Shown here piece by piece: positions 24,872 to 34,193 of a DNA stretch of 64,000 bases. Both the position numbers and the translations under genes were made by a program. Where the stretch lies: assembly GCA_035502185.1 (NCBI GenBank), contig DATJUT010000031.1, positions 1-64,000 on the forward strand, in the 5' to 3' direction. The notes beneath the pieces are model-generated. The model had not been told where the DNA came from. It worked only from the letters and a program-made list of their open reading frames with translations, and did no database searches. Position 1 is the first letter of the stretch. Every line of letters starts with the position of its first letter. This DNA comes from Gemmatimonadales bacterium (GTDB lineage Bacteria > Gemmatimonadota > Gemmatimonadetes > Gemmatimonadales > JACORV01).

Positions 24872-25614
24872 GCGCCGCGCCGGCCGACACCGCACCGCCC
24901 GCCGGCACCACCCCGGCGGTGCCGCGGGTGCTCATCGTCGAGGACGACGAGGCCCAGGCCCGCCTGGTCGAGCTCCTGGTGGCCGCGGCCGGGCTGGCCT
25001 GCGCCGGGACCGCGGCCACGGCCGACGCGGCCGTGCGGCTGGCACCCTCCGCCGACGTCATCCTGATGGACTATCGCCTCGAGGGGCCGCGCTCCGGCCT
25101 CGACGCGCTGCGCGAGATCCGGGCGGCGGACTATCAGGGCTCGGTGATCATGATGACCGGGCACGGCAGCGAGCGGGTGGCGGCGGAGGCGCTGCATCTC
25201 GGGGCCAACGACTACATCATCAAGGAAGACGGCTTCACGCAGCTGCTGCCCGAGGTGCTGGCGCGGGTGGTGCGGGTCCGGGAGATCGAGCGCCAGCTGG
25301 CCGTGGCGCAGCACAACCTGATCCGCGCGGAGCGGCGCGCTGCCATCGGCGAGATCGTGGTCGCGCTGTCGCACGAGATCAACAACCCGCTCATGGCGCT
25401 CAGCACCCAGCTCGACCTGCTCGCGCTCGATGAGCGGGACTTCCCCTCCACGAGTGTGGCGGCCCTGGCCCAGGCCCGGACGCAGCTGGCGCGTATCGCC
25501 GAGCTGCTGCGCCGCCTGGCGGAGCTGGACCACGAGCAGCCCACGACCTACGTCGGCACGACCCGGATGACCGATCTCGCCAAGCCGACGGACGGCCGCA
25601 CCGCCGGGGGTTGA
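24868..25614 (+). CDS. Receiver domain fused to a histidine-kinase DHp domain without ATPase
   Basis: A 248-residue protein. Residues 20-145 are a receiver domain (VLIVEDDE, phospho-Asp in VILMDYRLEGP, KEDGF). A short helix leads to a HisKA-type motif, AIGEIVVALSHEINNPLMAL (about 165-185), with the acceptor His. After a second helix the protein ends with a polar tail and has no HATPase domain. The stop is real in this sequence, not the window edge. It may be a phosphotransfer protein or need an ATPase partner. The GTG start overlaps the MqnD-like stop (GTGA). Confidence 0.8.
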   Translation: MSAAPADTAPPAGTTPAVPRVLIVEDDEAQARLVELLVAAAGLACAGTAATADAAVRLAPSADVILMDYRLEGPRSGLDALREIRAADYQGSVIMMTGHGSERVAAEALHLGANDYIIKEDGFTQLLPEVLARVVRVREIERQLAVAQHNLIRAERRAAIGEIVVALSHEINNPLMALSTQLDLLALDERDFPSTSVAALAQARTQLARIAELLRRLAELDHEQPTTYVGTTRMTDLAKPTDGRTAGG

Positions 25615-25617
25615 CGG

Positions 25618-28600
25618 CTAGTCCGCCGGCACGCCCTCCGGCACGCCCGCCGGCGGGGCCGGCGCCGTCGCCGCCGCCCGCGCCCGCTTCCCCGCCGTCA
25701 GGAACGCCAGGACCCGCGATCCGAAGTCGTCGAGGTAGGTGTAGACCACCGGCACCACGATCAGGGTCAGCATCGTCGAGGTGATGAGCCCGCCGATCAC
25801 CGCGCGTGCCATCGGCGCCCGGAACTCGCCCCCCTCGCCCAGGGCGAGTGCCGTCGGCAGCATGCCGAAGATCATCGAGAACGTGGTCATCATGATCGGC
25901 CGGAACCGGATCTCGCCGGCGTCGATCAGCGCCTGCCGCCGCGTGGCACCCCGCTCCCGCGCCTTGTTGGCGAAGTCCACCAGCAGGATCGCGTTCTTCG
26001 TGACCAGGCCCATCAGCATGATGAGCCCGATCATGCTGAGCATGTTGAGCGTATCCCCGGTCAGGAGCAGCGCGACCAACACGCCGACGATCGAGAGCGG
26101 CAGCGAGAGCATGATCGCCAGCGGCTGCAGGAACGAGCCGAACTGCGAAGCCAGGATCAAGTAGACGAAGATGATCGCCAGGGCCAGCGACTCGATGATG
26201 TAGCCGACGGTCTCGACGAAGTTCTTCGTCTCGCCGCCGATGTCGATCCGGTAGCCCGGCGGCAGCGGGACGGTGGCCATTCGTTTCTTGATGTCGCCCA
26301 TCACCTTGGTCAGCGCCCGGCCCTGGTAGTTGCCTTCCAGGCGCGCCATACGCTCCAGCGACAGGCGCTTGATCTCCGCCGGTGCCCCGCTCGGGTGGAT
26401 CTGCGCCACTTGCCCCAGCGGCACCATGATCGGCGACAGCGTGCGCGGGTTCATGGCGCTGGTGGCGACCGGGATGCGTGCCAGGTCGTCGAACGAGGTG
26501 CGGTACTCGGGCGCGACCCGCACCACCACGTCGTGGGTGAGCCCGGTCTCGTCCTCGTAGCTGGTGGCAGTCTGGCCGGCGAGAACGACGCGCAGGGTGT
26601 TCGACAACGAGCCGATGGAGAGGCCCACGTTGCTCGCCAGGTCGCGATTCACGTCGATCACGTACTCCGGCTTGCGCCCTTCCAGGCTCGACTTCAGGTC
26701 CACCAACCCCGGCACGTCCTTGATCGCCGCCATCATCCGGTCGTTCAGCTCCTGCAACCGCGCGACGTCGGGCCCGAGGATGTTCACCTGCACCGGCAGT
26801 TGGCCGCCGCCCATGCCACCCGCCTCGCTGATCCCGGTCTTCACACCCCTGAACGACGCCAACTCTCTCCGCAGCACGAGTTGGAAACCCTGCTCGCTCA
26901 AGCGGCGCTGACTCTTCGGGTTCATCCGCACGTAGATCGTACCATCGGTGACGGTGTGCTGCATTCCCCCGCCGATGGTGAAGTAGGTGTACTCGACTTC
27001 GGGGCGCGACCGCAGGTACCGATCGAGTTCCTCGCCCTTGGCCTGCGTGTAGCCGAGCGAGGAGCCCACCGGCGTCTGGATCGTCACGAGCAGCTCGCTC
27101 CGGTCGGTGGTCGGCGCGAATTGCCCTCCCACCGCCCCGACGGCCATCAGCACCATGGCGGCCGCGAACGCCGTCGCCGCGATCCCCAGCACCGCACCGC
27201 GGTGGTCCAACGACCAGGCGATCACACCACGATACCATCGCCCCACGTCCCGCACCTGGCCGTTGAACGCCTCCAGCCGCTTGCCGACTCGGCCGCGCTC
27301 GGCGTGGCCGGCAGCCTGCGGGTCATACCAGAGCGACGAGAGCATCGGGTCGAGCGTGAACGACACGAAGAGGGAGACTGCCACGGCAAAGGCGATCGTG
27401 ATGCCGAACTGGAAGAAGAACCGACCGACGATCCCGCCCATGAAGGCCACCGGCACGAACACCGCGAGGATGGACATCGTGGTGGCGAACACCGCGAAGC
27501 CGATCTCGCTCGTAGCTTCCTTCGCCGCCGTGTAGTGGTCCTCCCCGTGCTCCACGTGCCGCACGATGTTCTCCCGGACCACGATGGCGTCGTCGATCAG
27601 GATCCCCACCGCCAACGACAGGGCCATCAGCGTCAGGGTGTTGATCGTGAAGTTCATCGCGTAGATGACGAGAAACGCCGAGATGATGGACACGGGCAGA
27701 GTGAGGCCCGTGATCACCGTGGAGCGCCACGAATTCAGGAAGATGAAGACGATCAATACCGTGAGTAGCGCGCCCAGCATCAGCGCCAGCTGCACGTCCG
27801 CCAAGGAGTCCTTGATCCACTTCGAGTTGTCCCGCACCACCTCCAGCCGGACGCCGGCGGGCAGCTCGCCGTTGAGCTGCGCCATCACGCGCTTGATGCC
27901 GTTCGCGACGTCCACCGTGTTGGCACCCGACACCTTGCGGATGTCAATGCCGATGGCGCGCTTGCCGGAGAACTCCGCGAGGGTGCGCTCCTCTTCCTGG
28001 GCGTCCTCGACGCGGGCCACCTCGCCGAGCCGCACCGGCACCCCGTTGCGCGTCGTCACCGCGATCGCCGCGAAATCCTTGGGGTCCGTGATGCGGCCCT
28101 TGACCCGCACCAACTGTTCCGCGTTGCCCTGTTCCACCCGCCCCGCGGGCGTGTCCATGTTCTCGCGCCGCAGCGCGGCGATCACCATGTCCGGGCTCAC
28201 GCCCAGCGCGTCCATGCGGGCCGGCAACAGGAGGACGTGGATCTCTCGCTCCAGGCCGCCCACCACGGTGACGCTGCCCACCCCGTCCACCGTCTCGAGC
28301 CGGCGGCTGATGGTTTCCGTGGCCAGCTGGGTCAGGTCGCGCAGCGCCCACCCCTGGCCCGACAGCGCCAGGCTGACGATCGGGTTCTGCCGGAAGTCGA
28401 ACCGCGATACGATCGGCGGATCAATCTCGTCGGGCAGGTCCCCGCGGATGGCGTCCAGCGCCGAGCGCACATCCGCCTGCGCGTTCATGACCTTGGTCTG
28501 GAGCGTGAACTGGATGAAGATCGTCGAGTACCCCTCGAGCGACGAGGACTCGATGCGGTCCACGCCTTCGATCGGGTTGACGGCTTCCTCGATCTTCTTG

Positions 28601-28791
28601 GTGACCTCGCGCTCGACCGCCTCGGTGCTGGCGCCCGGGTAGCGGACCTGGATCATCACGAACGGCAGCTCGACGTCCGGCATGTCGTCGAGCTTCAGGC
28701 GCCGCAGCGAGAACAGGCCCAGCACGACGAGCGCCAGCATCATCATCGTGGCGAAGACGGGCCGCTTGATGGAGAGGTTCGAGAGGAACAT
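25618..28791 (-). CDS. RND efflux pump, inner-membrane transporter (AcrB/MexB-like)
   Basis: A 1057-residue proton-driven exporter of the HAE1/HAE2 type. It starts FLSNLSIKRPVFATM, has two large periplasmic loops and twelve membrane helices. The proton-relay region is VGILIDDAIVVRENIVRH in helix 4. It is last in an operon tetR-tolC-mfp-rnd. Substrate not determinable. The ending is rich in Ala and Pro. Confidence 0.93.
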   Translation of the reverse strand: MFLSNLSIKRPVFATMMMLALVVLGLFSLRRLKLDDMPDVELPFVMIQVRYPGASTEAVEREVTKKIEEAVNPIEGVDRIESSSLEGYSTIFIQFTLQTKVMNAQADVRSALDAIRGDLPDEIDPPIVSRFDFRQNPIVSLALSGQGWALRDLTQLATETISRRLETVDGVGSVTVVGGLEREIHVLLLPARMDALGVSPDMVIAALRRENMDTPAGRVEQGNAEQLVRVKGRITDPKDFAAIAVTTRNGVPVRLGEVARVEDAQEEERTLAEFSGKRAIGIDIRKVSGANTVDVANGIKRVMAQLNGELPAGVRLEVVRDNSKWIKDSLADVQLALMLGALLTVLIVFIFLNSWRSTVITGLTLPVSIISAFLVIYAMNFTINTLTLMALSLAVGILIDDAIVVRENIVRHVEHGEDHYTAAKEATSEIGFAVFATTMSILAVFVPVAFMGGIVGRFFFQFGITIAFAVAVSLFVSFTLDPMLSSLWYDPQAAGHAERGRVGKRLEAFNGQVRDVGRWYRGVIAWSLDHRGAVLGIAATAFAAAMVLMAVGAVGGQFAPTTDRSELLVTIQTPVGSSLGYTQAKGEELDRYLRSRPEVEYTYFTIGGGMQHTVTDGTIYVRMNPKSQRRLSEQGFQLVLRRELASFRGVKTGISEAGGMGGGQLPVQVNILGPDVARLQELNDRMMAAIKDVPGLVDLKSSLEGRKPEYVIDVNRDLASNVGLSIGSLSNTLRVVLAGQTATSYEDETGLTHDVVVRVAPEYRTSFDDLARIPVATSAMNPRTLSPIMVPLGQVAQIHPSGAPAEIKRLSLERMARLEGNYQGRALTKVMGDIKKRMATVPLPPGYRIDIGGETKNFVETVGYIIESLALAIIFVYLILASQFGSFLQPLAIMLSLPLSIVGVLVALLLTGDTLNMLSMIGLIMLMGLVTKNAILLVDFANKARERGATRRQALIDAGEIRFRPIMMTTFSMIFGMLPTALALGEGGEFRAPMARAVIGGLITSTMLTLIVVPVVYTYLDDFGSRVLAFLTAGKRARAAATAPAPPAGVPEGVPAD

Positions 28792-28803
28792 CCGGTCGCT
28801 CCG

Positions 28804-29967
28804 CTACCGCGCCGACCGCGCGGCCGATGCCGGCGCCGGTGCGCCGCCGATCGCCACCGGCGTGCCGTCGGCGAGGCCCTCGATGGGACCGATCACGACC
28901 GTGTCGCCCGCGGCCACGCCATGGGTGATCTCGACGAGGCCGACGTCGTCGTCGCTCACGCCCACACCCACCGGACGGCGGGCGATCCGCCCGCCGCTCA
29001 CCACGTACACGCAGGGGACGCGGTCCTCCCCCTCGTACCGCACCGCGGGGCGCGGCACCGCGACCGCGTTGGCGACCTCGCGGGTCAGCACGCGCCCGGA
29101 GACGAACAGGCCGCCCACCAGCGTCTCGCGGGGGTTCGGCACGTCGACGTAGATCTGGATCTGCCGCGTCGCGGGGTCGGCGGTCGGGTTGATCCGGCTG
29201 ATCCGGCCGGCCACGCGCGTCGAGTCCATCTGCGCGACCGTCAGGCTCACCGGCCGGCCGATCACGAGTCCGCCCAGCCACTCGGTCGGCACCGACGCCG
29301 AGAGCTGCAACACCCGCGTGTCCACCAGCTCCACCACCGGCTTGCCGTTGTCGATGCGGTCGCCGGCCTGCGCGTACTTCCGGCTGATCACCCCCGCCAC
29401 CGGGGCCGTCAGCACGGCGCTCCGCAGCCGGTCTTCGGCGTTGGCCGCCTGCGAGACGGCGAGCGACAGCCGGGAGCGCGTCCCCTCCAGCGCCGCCAGC
29501 GCGTTGTCGCGGTCGCGCTGCGCGATCGCCCCCTCGGCGAACAGCGCCACGGCGCGAGCCGACTCCGCCTCCGCCACCCGCACGTTCACCCGCTGCGTCG
29601 CCACGTCGCTGTTGGCGTAGGCGGCCGCGGCTTGCAGCACCTGGTCCTTGAACTTGGCGAGTGGCTGGCCCTGCTTCACCCGGTCGCCCTCGTTCACGTA
29701 CATCTCGACCAGCTGCTCCGCCATCGGCGCGCCCACCGTCACCCGCACCTTGGGCTCGAGGGCGCCGCTCAGCGGGATGCCGGTTCGCAGCGTCGCGCGC
29801 TGCGCGACGGCGACGTCCGCCGCGTTCAGGGTCGCCAGATCCCGCGATGCCGGGGCCTTCGTCTCGGCCGCCGACGCCCCGTCGCCCGCCTGCTTCGCAC
29901 CGCAGGCCCCTAGGACCAGCGCCGTGGCGAGCCCCATGACCCCCGTCGCCCACCGAAATGCCGTCAT
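28804..29967 (-). CDS. RND efflux periplasmic adaptor (MFP)
   Basis: A 387-residue membrane fusion protein that joins the RND pump to the TolC channel. It has a lipoprotein-like N-terminus (GLATALVLGACG). A lipoyl/hairpin region follows: MYVNEGDRVKQGQPLAKF, then a coiled-coil hairpin, then APVAGVISRKYAQAGDRID. The C-terminal beta-barrel is present. It lies 12 bases upstream of the pump gene. Confidence 0.92.
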   Translation of the reverse strand: MTAFRWATGVMGLATALVLGACGAKQAGDGASAAETKAPASRDLATLNAADVAVAQRATLRTGIPLSGALEPKVRVTVGAPMAEQLVEMYVNEGDRVKQGQPLAKFKDQVLQAAAAYANSDVATQRVNVRVAEAESARAVALFAEGAIAQRDRDNALAALEGTRSRLSLAVSQAANAEDRLRSAVLTAPVAGVISRKYAQAGDRIDNGKPVVELVDTRVLQLSASVPTEWLGGLVIGRPVSLTVAQMDSTRVAGRISRINPTADPATRQIQIYVDVPNPRETLVGGLFVSGRVLTREVANAVAVPRPAVRYEGEDRVPCVYVVSGGRIARRPVGVGVSDDDVGLVEITHGVAAGDTVVIGPIEGLADGTPVAIGGAPAPASAARSAR

Positions 29968-30011
29968 CGAATGCCGATCCTTTTCTGTGCTCTCAGAACT
30001 CGCGTCTGGTC

Positions 30012-30031
30012 ACCACTCGCAACTCGGCGTC
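30012..30031 (-). repeat. Dispersed repeat copy C
   Basis: On the minus strand these 20 bases are identical to 256-275. The copy lies in the 72-base gap between tolC and the adaptor gene, ten bases after the tolC stop codon. Confidence 0.75.
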
Positions 30032-30039
30032 CCGCAACC

Positions 30040-31506
30040 CTACTGCCCCTCTGCCACCCGGTTTCCTGCCGTCTGCGTGGGCACAGGGTGCCCCAGCGCC
30101 CGCTCCAACGCCGCGATCGCCAGCAGGTAGTCGCGGGTCGCTTGCGCTTCGTTGACGCTGGCCTGCTCGAGCGCCAGCCGCGCGTCCGACACCTCCAGCG
30201 CGGTCGCGATCCCGTTCGCGTACCGGACCGACGCCAGGTGCTGGGCGCGCTCCGCCTGGCCCACGGTCACGTGCCGGGCCACCACCAGCGCCTGCGCGCG
30301 GACGATCTCGGCCTTCGCCTGCTCGATCTCGATCGCCACGCTCTCCCGGGTCTGCGCCAGCTGCGCCTCCGCGCGCGACAGGTCGGCCTCCGCCTGCTGT
30401 ACCGCGCCGTGGGTCCGAAGCCCGTCGAACAGCGGCACCGAGAGCACCAGCGCGGCCGTCCAGTCCTTGTGGAAATCCGTCAGCCGGGACGGGAAGCCGC
30501 TCTGGGGAAACGCCTGGCCGCCGAACGAGCTGGTCAGCTTCACCGACGGGTAGTAGTCGCCGTGATACACGTGCACCGCCTCGCGCCGGAACGCGACGTT
30601 GGCCTGCGCGGCCTCGATGGCCGCGCGGCCGGCGACGTCGAGGTCCAGGGCGGGGAGATCCACGCGCGGCAGCGAGTCGGCCGGCGTCTGCAGCATCCCG
30701 CTCACCAGCTCCACGGGCTGATCGGCCGGGATGTTCAGCAAGCGCCGGACCTCCAGCAGGGCGACGTCACGGCTGTTGCGGGCCGCGATCACCAGCGGCT
30801 CCTGGTTCGCCGCCTCGACCTGGGCGCGCAGCAGGTCGTAATCGGCGGACGACCCCACCTGGTGGTTGAGGGACACGCGGTGCAGCTGGTCGTTCACCTG
30901 CACTTGCGACGCCTCCGTGATGTCCACGATCCGCCGGGCGTACAGCGCGTTCAGATACGCCTGCGTGACCCGGTAGGTCACGTCCCGGCGCGTCTCGTCG
31001 AGCTGCGCCCGCGCGGCCTGCTCGTAGGCGTGGGCGCCGCGGATCCCCGCGCCGACCTTGCCGCCCTGGAACAGCGTCTGGCTGAAGGTGAGCGTGGCGA
31101 CGTAGCTGTCCGGGCTCCCGAATCCCGTGTTCGCGAACATGCTGCCGAGACCCTGAAACGCAGCGAACTGCGCGTTGTTCTCCAGGTAGCTGACTCGGGT
31201 CGCGAGGGGGGCCGTGCTATCGGGCGCGAACGCCGGGACTCCAGAGCCGAGGCTCTGGAACACCGACGCAAAGGTCCGCTGGTAGGTGACGTTGGCACGG
31301 ATCTCCGGCAGCGCCGACGCCCAGGCCTGGGTCACCTCACCCTCGGCCTGGCGGACGCCCGCCTCCGCGATCCGCACCTCGTTGCCCGACCGCAGGGCGC
31401 GCTCGATGGCGCCCTCCAGCGTCAGCCGCAGGGGACCGGGCCCGGGCTGCTGGGCCCCGGCCGCAACGGGCGCGAGGGCGAGGGCGACGAGGATCGCGAT
31501 GCGCAT
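30040..31506 (-). CDS. TolC-family outer-membrane efflux protein
   Basis: A 488-residue outer-membrane channel. The signal peptide is MRIAILVALALAPVAAGAQ. Two OEP repeats are seen, each rich in long helices with Gln and Ala (VRQAEGEVTQAWASALPEI and VQQAEADLSRAEAQLAQTR). Length fits TolC. It starts four bases after the tetR stop, so both are on one transcript. Confidence 0.92.
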   Translation of the reverse strand: MRIAILVALALAPVAAGAQQPGPGPLRLTLEGAIERALRSGNEVRIAEAGVRQAEGEVTQAWASALPEIRANVTYQRTFASVFQSLGSGVPAFAPDSTAPLATRVSYLENNAQFAAFQGLGSMFANTGFGSPDSYVATLTFSQTLFQGGKVGAGIRGAHAYEQAARAQLDETRRDVTYRVTQAYLNALYARRIVDITEASQVQVNDQLHRVSLNHQVGSSADYDLLRAQVEAANQEPLVIAARNSRDVALLEVRRLLNIPADQPVELVSGMLQTPADSLPRVDLPALDLDVAGRAAIEAAQANVAFRREAVHVYHGDYYPSVKLTSSFGGQAFPQSGFPSRLTDFHKDWTAALVLSVPLFDGLRTHGAVQQAEADLSRAEAQLAQTRESVAIEIEQAKAEIVRAQALVVARHVTVGQAERAQHLASVRYANGIATALEVSDARLALEQASVNEAQATRDYLLAIAALERALGHPVPTQTAGNRVAEGQ

Positions 31507-31510
31507 GGCC

Positions 31511-32149
31511 CTACGCTCCGGCCTCGCCCGTATGACAGCGGACGCCGTCCAGGGCGATGGTCAGTTGTGACTCGACCGCGTCGTGCAGGCTCAGCGTGCT
31601 GCCGCGGACCAGCGCCTGGTGGGGCCCGCCGCCTATCCACCAGACCAGCGTGCCCAGGAATACCGACGCGAATACGCCGAACACCGAGTCCGCCGGCAGC
31701 TCGGATCGGAACTCCCCGCTGTCCTGCCCCTCCCGCACGACCTGCACCACGCGCTGGTACAGTCCGCTGCGCGAGTGATCGGGCTCCGGACAGACCATCC
31801 GCTCCATGCTGACCCGGAGCAGCATCCCGGCGAGCGCGCGATCCTGTCCGTACGACTCCGCCACCCCGCCGAACAGCGCCAGAATCCGCTCGCCGGCGGT
31901 GCGCCCGTGTTGCGCCGCGTGCTCTTCCGCCCGCTCCATCCACTCCTCGCTCAGGGCGGCGAGCACCGACTCCTTGCGCGGGAAGTAGTTGAAGAACGTG
32001 CCCTTCGCGACGTCGGCCCGCTCCGTGATCTCGTCGACGGTGGTCGCGTCGAAGCCCTTCTCGTGGAACAGCTCGAACGCCGCGAGCGTGATCCGCCGCC
32101 GCGTTTCCTCCTTCTTGCGCTCCCGCCGTCCCTGCGTCGGCTCAGTCAC
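31511..32149 (-). CDS. TetR-family repressor of the efflux operon
   Basis: A 212-residue regulator. The N-terminal helix-turn-helix is RITLAAFELFHEKGF then TTVDEITERADVAKGTFFNYF. The C-terminal ligand domain is helical. It is the first gene of the operon, and palindromes overlap the promoter, so autoregulation is likely. The GTG start at 32149 follows a leader of about 45 bases. Confidence 0.92.
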   Translation of the reverse strand: MTEPTQGRRERKKEETRRRITLAAFELFHEKGFDATTVDEITERADVAKGTFFNYFPRKESVLAALSEEWMERAEEHAAQHGRTAGERILALFGGVAESYGQDRALAGMLLRVSMERMVCPEPDHSRSGLYQRVVQVVREGQDSGEFRSELPADSVFGVFASVFLGTLVWWIGGGPHQALVRGSTLSLHDAVESQLTIALDGVRCHTGEAGA

Positions 32150-32183
32150 GGTGAACCGCCTCGGTACCAGAATTATGAGAAAC

Positions 32184-32197
32184 GGTCATTTCCGACC
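32184..32197. promoter_or_regulatory. Inverted repeat GGTC-N6-GACC downstream of the tetR promoter
   Basis: GGTC-ATTTCC-GACC lies between the -10 box and the gene start. Flanking bases ACGGTC at 32182 and GACCGT at 32212 form a wider inverted repeat. Second operator candidate. Confidence 0.4.
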
Positions 32198-32199
32198 AT

Positions 32200-32228
32200 A
32201 GTCTACTAATAGACCGTGGTTCTGTCAA
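32200..32228 (-). promoter_or_regulatory. Sigma-70 type promoter of the tetR-efflux operon
   Basis: On the minus strand TTGACA (32228-32223), 17 bases, TAGACT (32205-32200). The spacing is ideal. The region is locally AT-rich. Confidence 0.75.
32201..32214. promoter_or_regulatory. Operator-like palindrome GTCTA-CTAA-TAGAC
   Basis: Five-base arms with a four-base centre, covering part of the -10 box and spacer of the tetR promoter. This is where a TetR repressor would block transcription. Confidence 0.55.
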
Positions 32229-32298
32229 CATAGCTGTACTACGGTCAACTTCGTGGGGTGGTTTCGGTGCGGGTGTCCCCGCCACATTTTCGCAGCCT

Positions 32299-33216
32299 AT
32301 GCGCGTCGCGATAACTGGAGCGACCGGGTACGTCGGGCAGGCGGTCGTTCACAAGCTGCTCAGGCGGGACCACGAGGTGCGGGCGCTCGTCCGCAGGCCG
32401 GAGCGCGCCGGAGCCCTGCGGGACCAGGGGGCCGAGCTGGTCGAAGGCGACCTCGGCGAACGGGTCGCGTTGAGGACGCTGCTCGAAGGCGCCAGCGCGG
32501 TGATCCACCTCGTGGGCATCATCGTTGAGACCGAGCGGCACGCCTTTGAATCGGTTCACGTCGCCGGCACCGAGGCCGTGCTGGAGGCTGCCCGCGAGGC
32601 AGGGACGCCGCTGCTGTTGCACATGAGCGCCCTGGGCGCCCGGGGTCAGGTCGATGCCACCCGCTACCATCAGACGAAGTGGCGGGCCGAGGAAGCGGTT
32701 CGTGCCGGTCGAGTGCCCTACGCGATCTTCAGACCCTCGCTCATCGCAGGCCCGGGCAGTCCACCGCTCAAGACCATGGTGGACATGATCCGGTTCTCAC
32801 CGGTCGTGCCGGTCATCGGGGACGGCCGCTACCAGCTGCAGCCGATCTGGTTGGGCGATGTGGCGGAGGCGTTCGCACGCGCGCTGGAGCGTGCGGATCT
32901 CCGGGGCAGCTTCGACCTGGCGGGAACGGAGCCGCTGACCTATCACCGGATGCTGGACCATCTCGAGACCGCGCTGGGGGTGCGCCGCCGGCGGATCGCC
33001 GTGCCGGTCGGCGTGGCGCGATTCGCCGCCGCGGCCGGCACCACCCTTCCGAGCGTGGCGCCGATCACGCCCGAGCAACTCCAGATGCTCCTGGAGGGTA
33101 GTACGACGAACGACAACGCCATCGCGACTCGCTTCGGCATCGCGCCGCGAGCGTTCGCCGACGTTGCCGACGAGATCTGCGCACCGTACGCAGCCCGCCA
33201 GGCCGCAGCCTCCTAA
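32299..33216 (+). CDS. NAD(P)-binding epimerase/NmrA-like protein (NDUFA9 type)
   Basis: A 305-residue atypical SDR. The Rossmann motif is VAITGATGYVGQAVVHKLL at residue 3. The middle has HLVGIIVETER and a weak catalytic pattern YHQTKWRAEE (Tyr and Lys spaced by three). The C-terminus has PITPEQLQMLLEG. This pattern resembles the complex I NDUFA9-like/NAD-dependent epimerase group. Divergent from tetR. Confidence 0.85.
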   Translation: MRVAITGATGYVGQAVVHKLLRRDHEVRALVRRPERAGALRDQGAELVEGDLGERVALRTLLEGASAVIHLVGIIVETERHAFESVHVAGTEAVLEAAREAGTPLLLHMSALGARGQVDATRYHQTKWRAEEAVRAGRVPYAIFRPSLIAGPGSPPLKTMVDMIRFSPVVPVIGDGRYQLQPIWLGDVAEAFARALERADLRGSFDLAGTEPLTYHRMLDHLETALGVRRRRIAVPVGVARFAAAAGTTLPSVAPITPEQLQMLLEGSTTNDNAIATRFGIAPRAFADVADEICAPYAARQAAAS

Positions 33217-33270
33217 CGACGCGCGAGGCCGGCACTCGGCCGAATCCGGTTCTTGGTCCGCGGAGGGGCA

Positions 33271-33855
33271 ATGGGGCGAGCGCTGTGTCGCGCGGCCGGC
33301 GTCGCGGCGCTGATGGCGGCGGTGCCCGTCGTCGGCCGGACCGCGCAACCCGTGGCGGCCGCGCCGTTCGCCAGCGGCGCTGCGACCTTCGTCCTGCACT
33401 CCACCATCATCGGACGCTTCACGGGGCAGGCGCGCGTGGCCCGGGCCGCGTTTTCCGGCGGCCAGCTGGCCGAGATCCGGGGCCAGGCCGTGGTCCTCGT
33501 CGCGGAAATGCGCACGGGCAACGGCTTGAGGGATCGACACATGCGGGAGACGATGAGCGCCGACAGTTTTCCGGAGATCCGCTTCGACCTCGACAGCGTG
33601 GAGGCTGGCTCCTCCGCTGGCGACTCGACCGGCGTGGTGCTGGTCGGCCGACTGGCGGCGCACGGCGTCACGCGGCCGCTGCGCGCGACGGGCTCCGTCG
33701 TTGCGCGACCGGACGGCGAGGAGGTCGAGGCCACGTTCGGCCTCGACATGCGCGACTTCGGCATCCGCCCGCCGGTACGCGCCCTGGTGCTGCACGTGGC
33801 TCCGGACGTCGCGGTCACCGTTCACCTGACGTTTGGCGGGGGCCCGCCACCCTGA
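33271..33855 (+). CDS. YceI-family secreted protein
   Basis: A 194-residue protein with a signal peptide and a YceI lipocalin-like barrel that binds isoprenoid-type lipids in the periplasm. Matching features are RDRHMRETMSADSFPEIRFD and the repeated strand pattern ending VTVHLTF. GGAGGGG six bases before ATG 33271 sets the start. Confidence 0.85.
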   Translation: MGRALCRAAGVAALMAAVPVVGRTAQPVAAAPFASGAATFVLHSTIIGRFTGQARVARAAFSGGQLAEIRGQAVVLVAEMRTGNGLRDRHMRETMSADSFPEIRFDLDSVEAGSSAGDSTGVVLVGRLAAHGVTRPLRATGSVVARPDGEEVEATFGLDMRDFGIRPPVRALVLHVAPDVAVTVHLTFGGGPPP

Positions 33856-33876
33856 TTGACCCGAAGGAAAACAAGC

Positions 33877-33900
33877 GGCCCGGGGGCGAACCCCCGGGCC
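33877..33900 (-). terminator. Strong hairpin terminator, best in the leftward direction
   Basis: A perfect ten-base-pair stem GGCCCGGGGG / CCCCCGGGCC with loop CGAA. Leftward the stem is followed by GCTTGTTTTCC, a T tract, so it mainly ends leftward transcription from 33923. It may also stop the YceI transcript. Confidence 0.8.
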
Positions 33901-33922
33901 CTGGGACCGGGCAAAGCCGCCG

Positions 33923-34132
33923 TCAGACTTTGCGCGCGGTCGGTTGCTTTACCGGCTCGCTTGCCGGGACGTCACCGCTGGGCGCGAAGATCGTCGGCAG
34001 CAGCGACGGGTGGACGCAGTAGCCCCACGCTCCCGACTCTGCGGGCGTGCCCGCCACCACCCTCTCCTTCGGCCGCCCTCGGGGCGTCGTCCTGCCCTCG
34101 CGGTCACCTCCGACCATCGGCGTCGCGCCCAT
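33923..34132 (-). CDS. Small hypothetical protein downstream of the pseudopilin gene
   Basis: A 69-residue ORF starting MGATPMVGGDREG. It has a strong ribosome binding site, GAGGGGAG, six bases before the ATG at 34132, and a T-tract terminator 22 bases after its stop. It follows the pseudopilin gene by 61 bases on the same strand. No domain recognised; it is polar with one Cys and several Pro. Either end signal alone would be weak, but together they support a real gene. Confidence 0.5.
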   Translation of the reverse strand: MGATPMVGGDREGRTTPRGRPKERVVAGTPAESGAWGYCVHPSLLPTIFAPSGDVPASEPVKQPTARKV

Positions 34133-34193
34133 GCATCGCTCCCCTCGCCTCTCAGTGCTTAGACGCGCGGACGCCACGCATGGTTGCAGGCGG

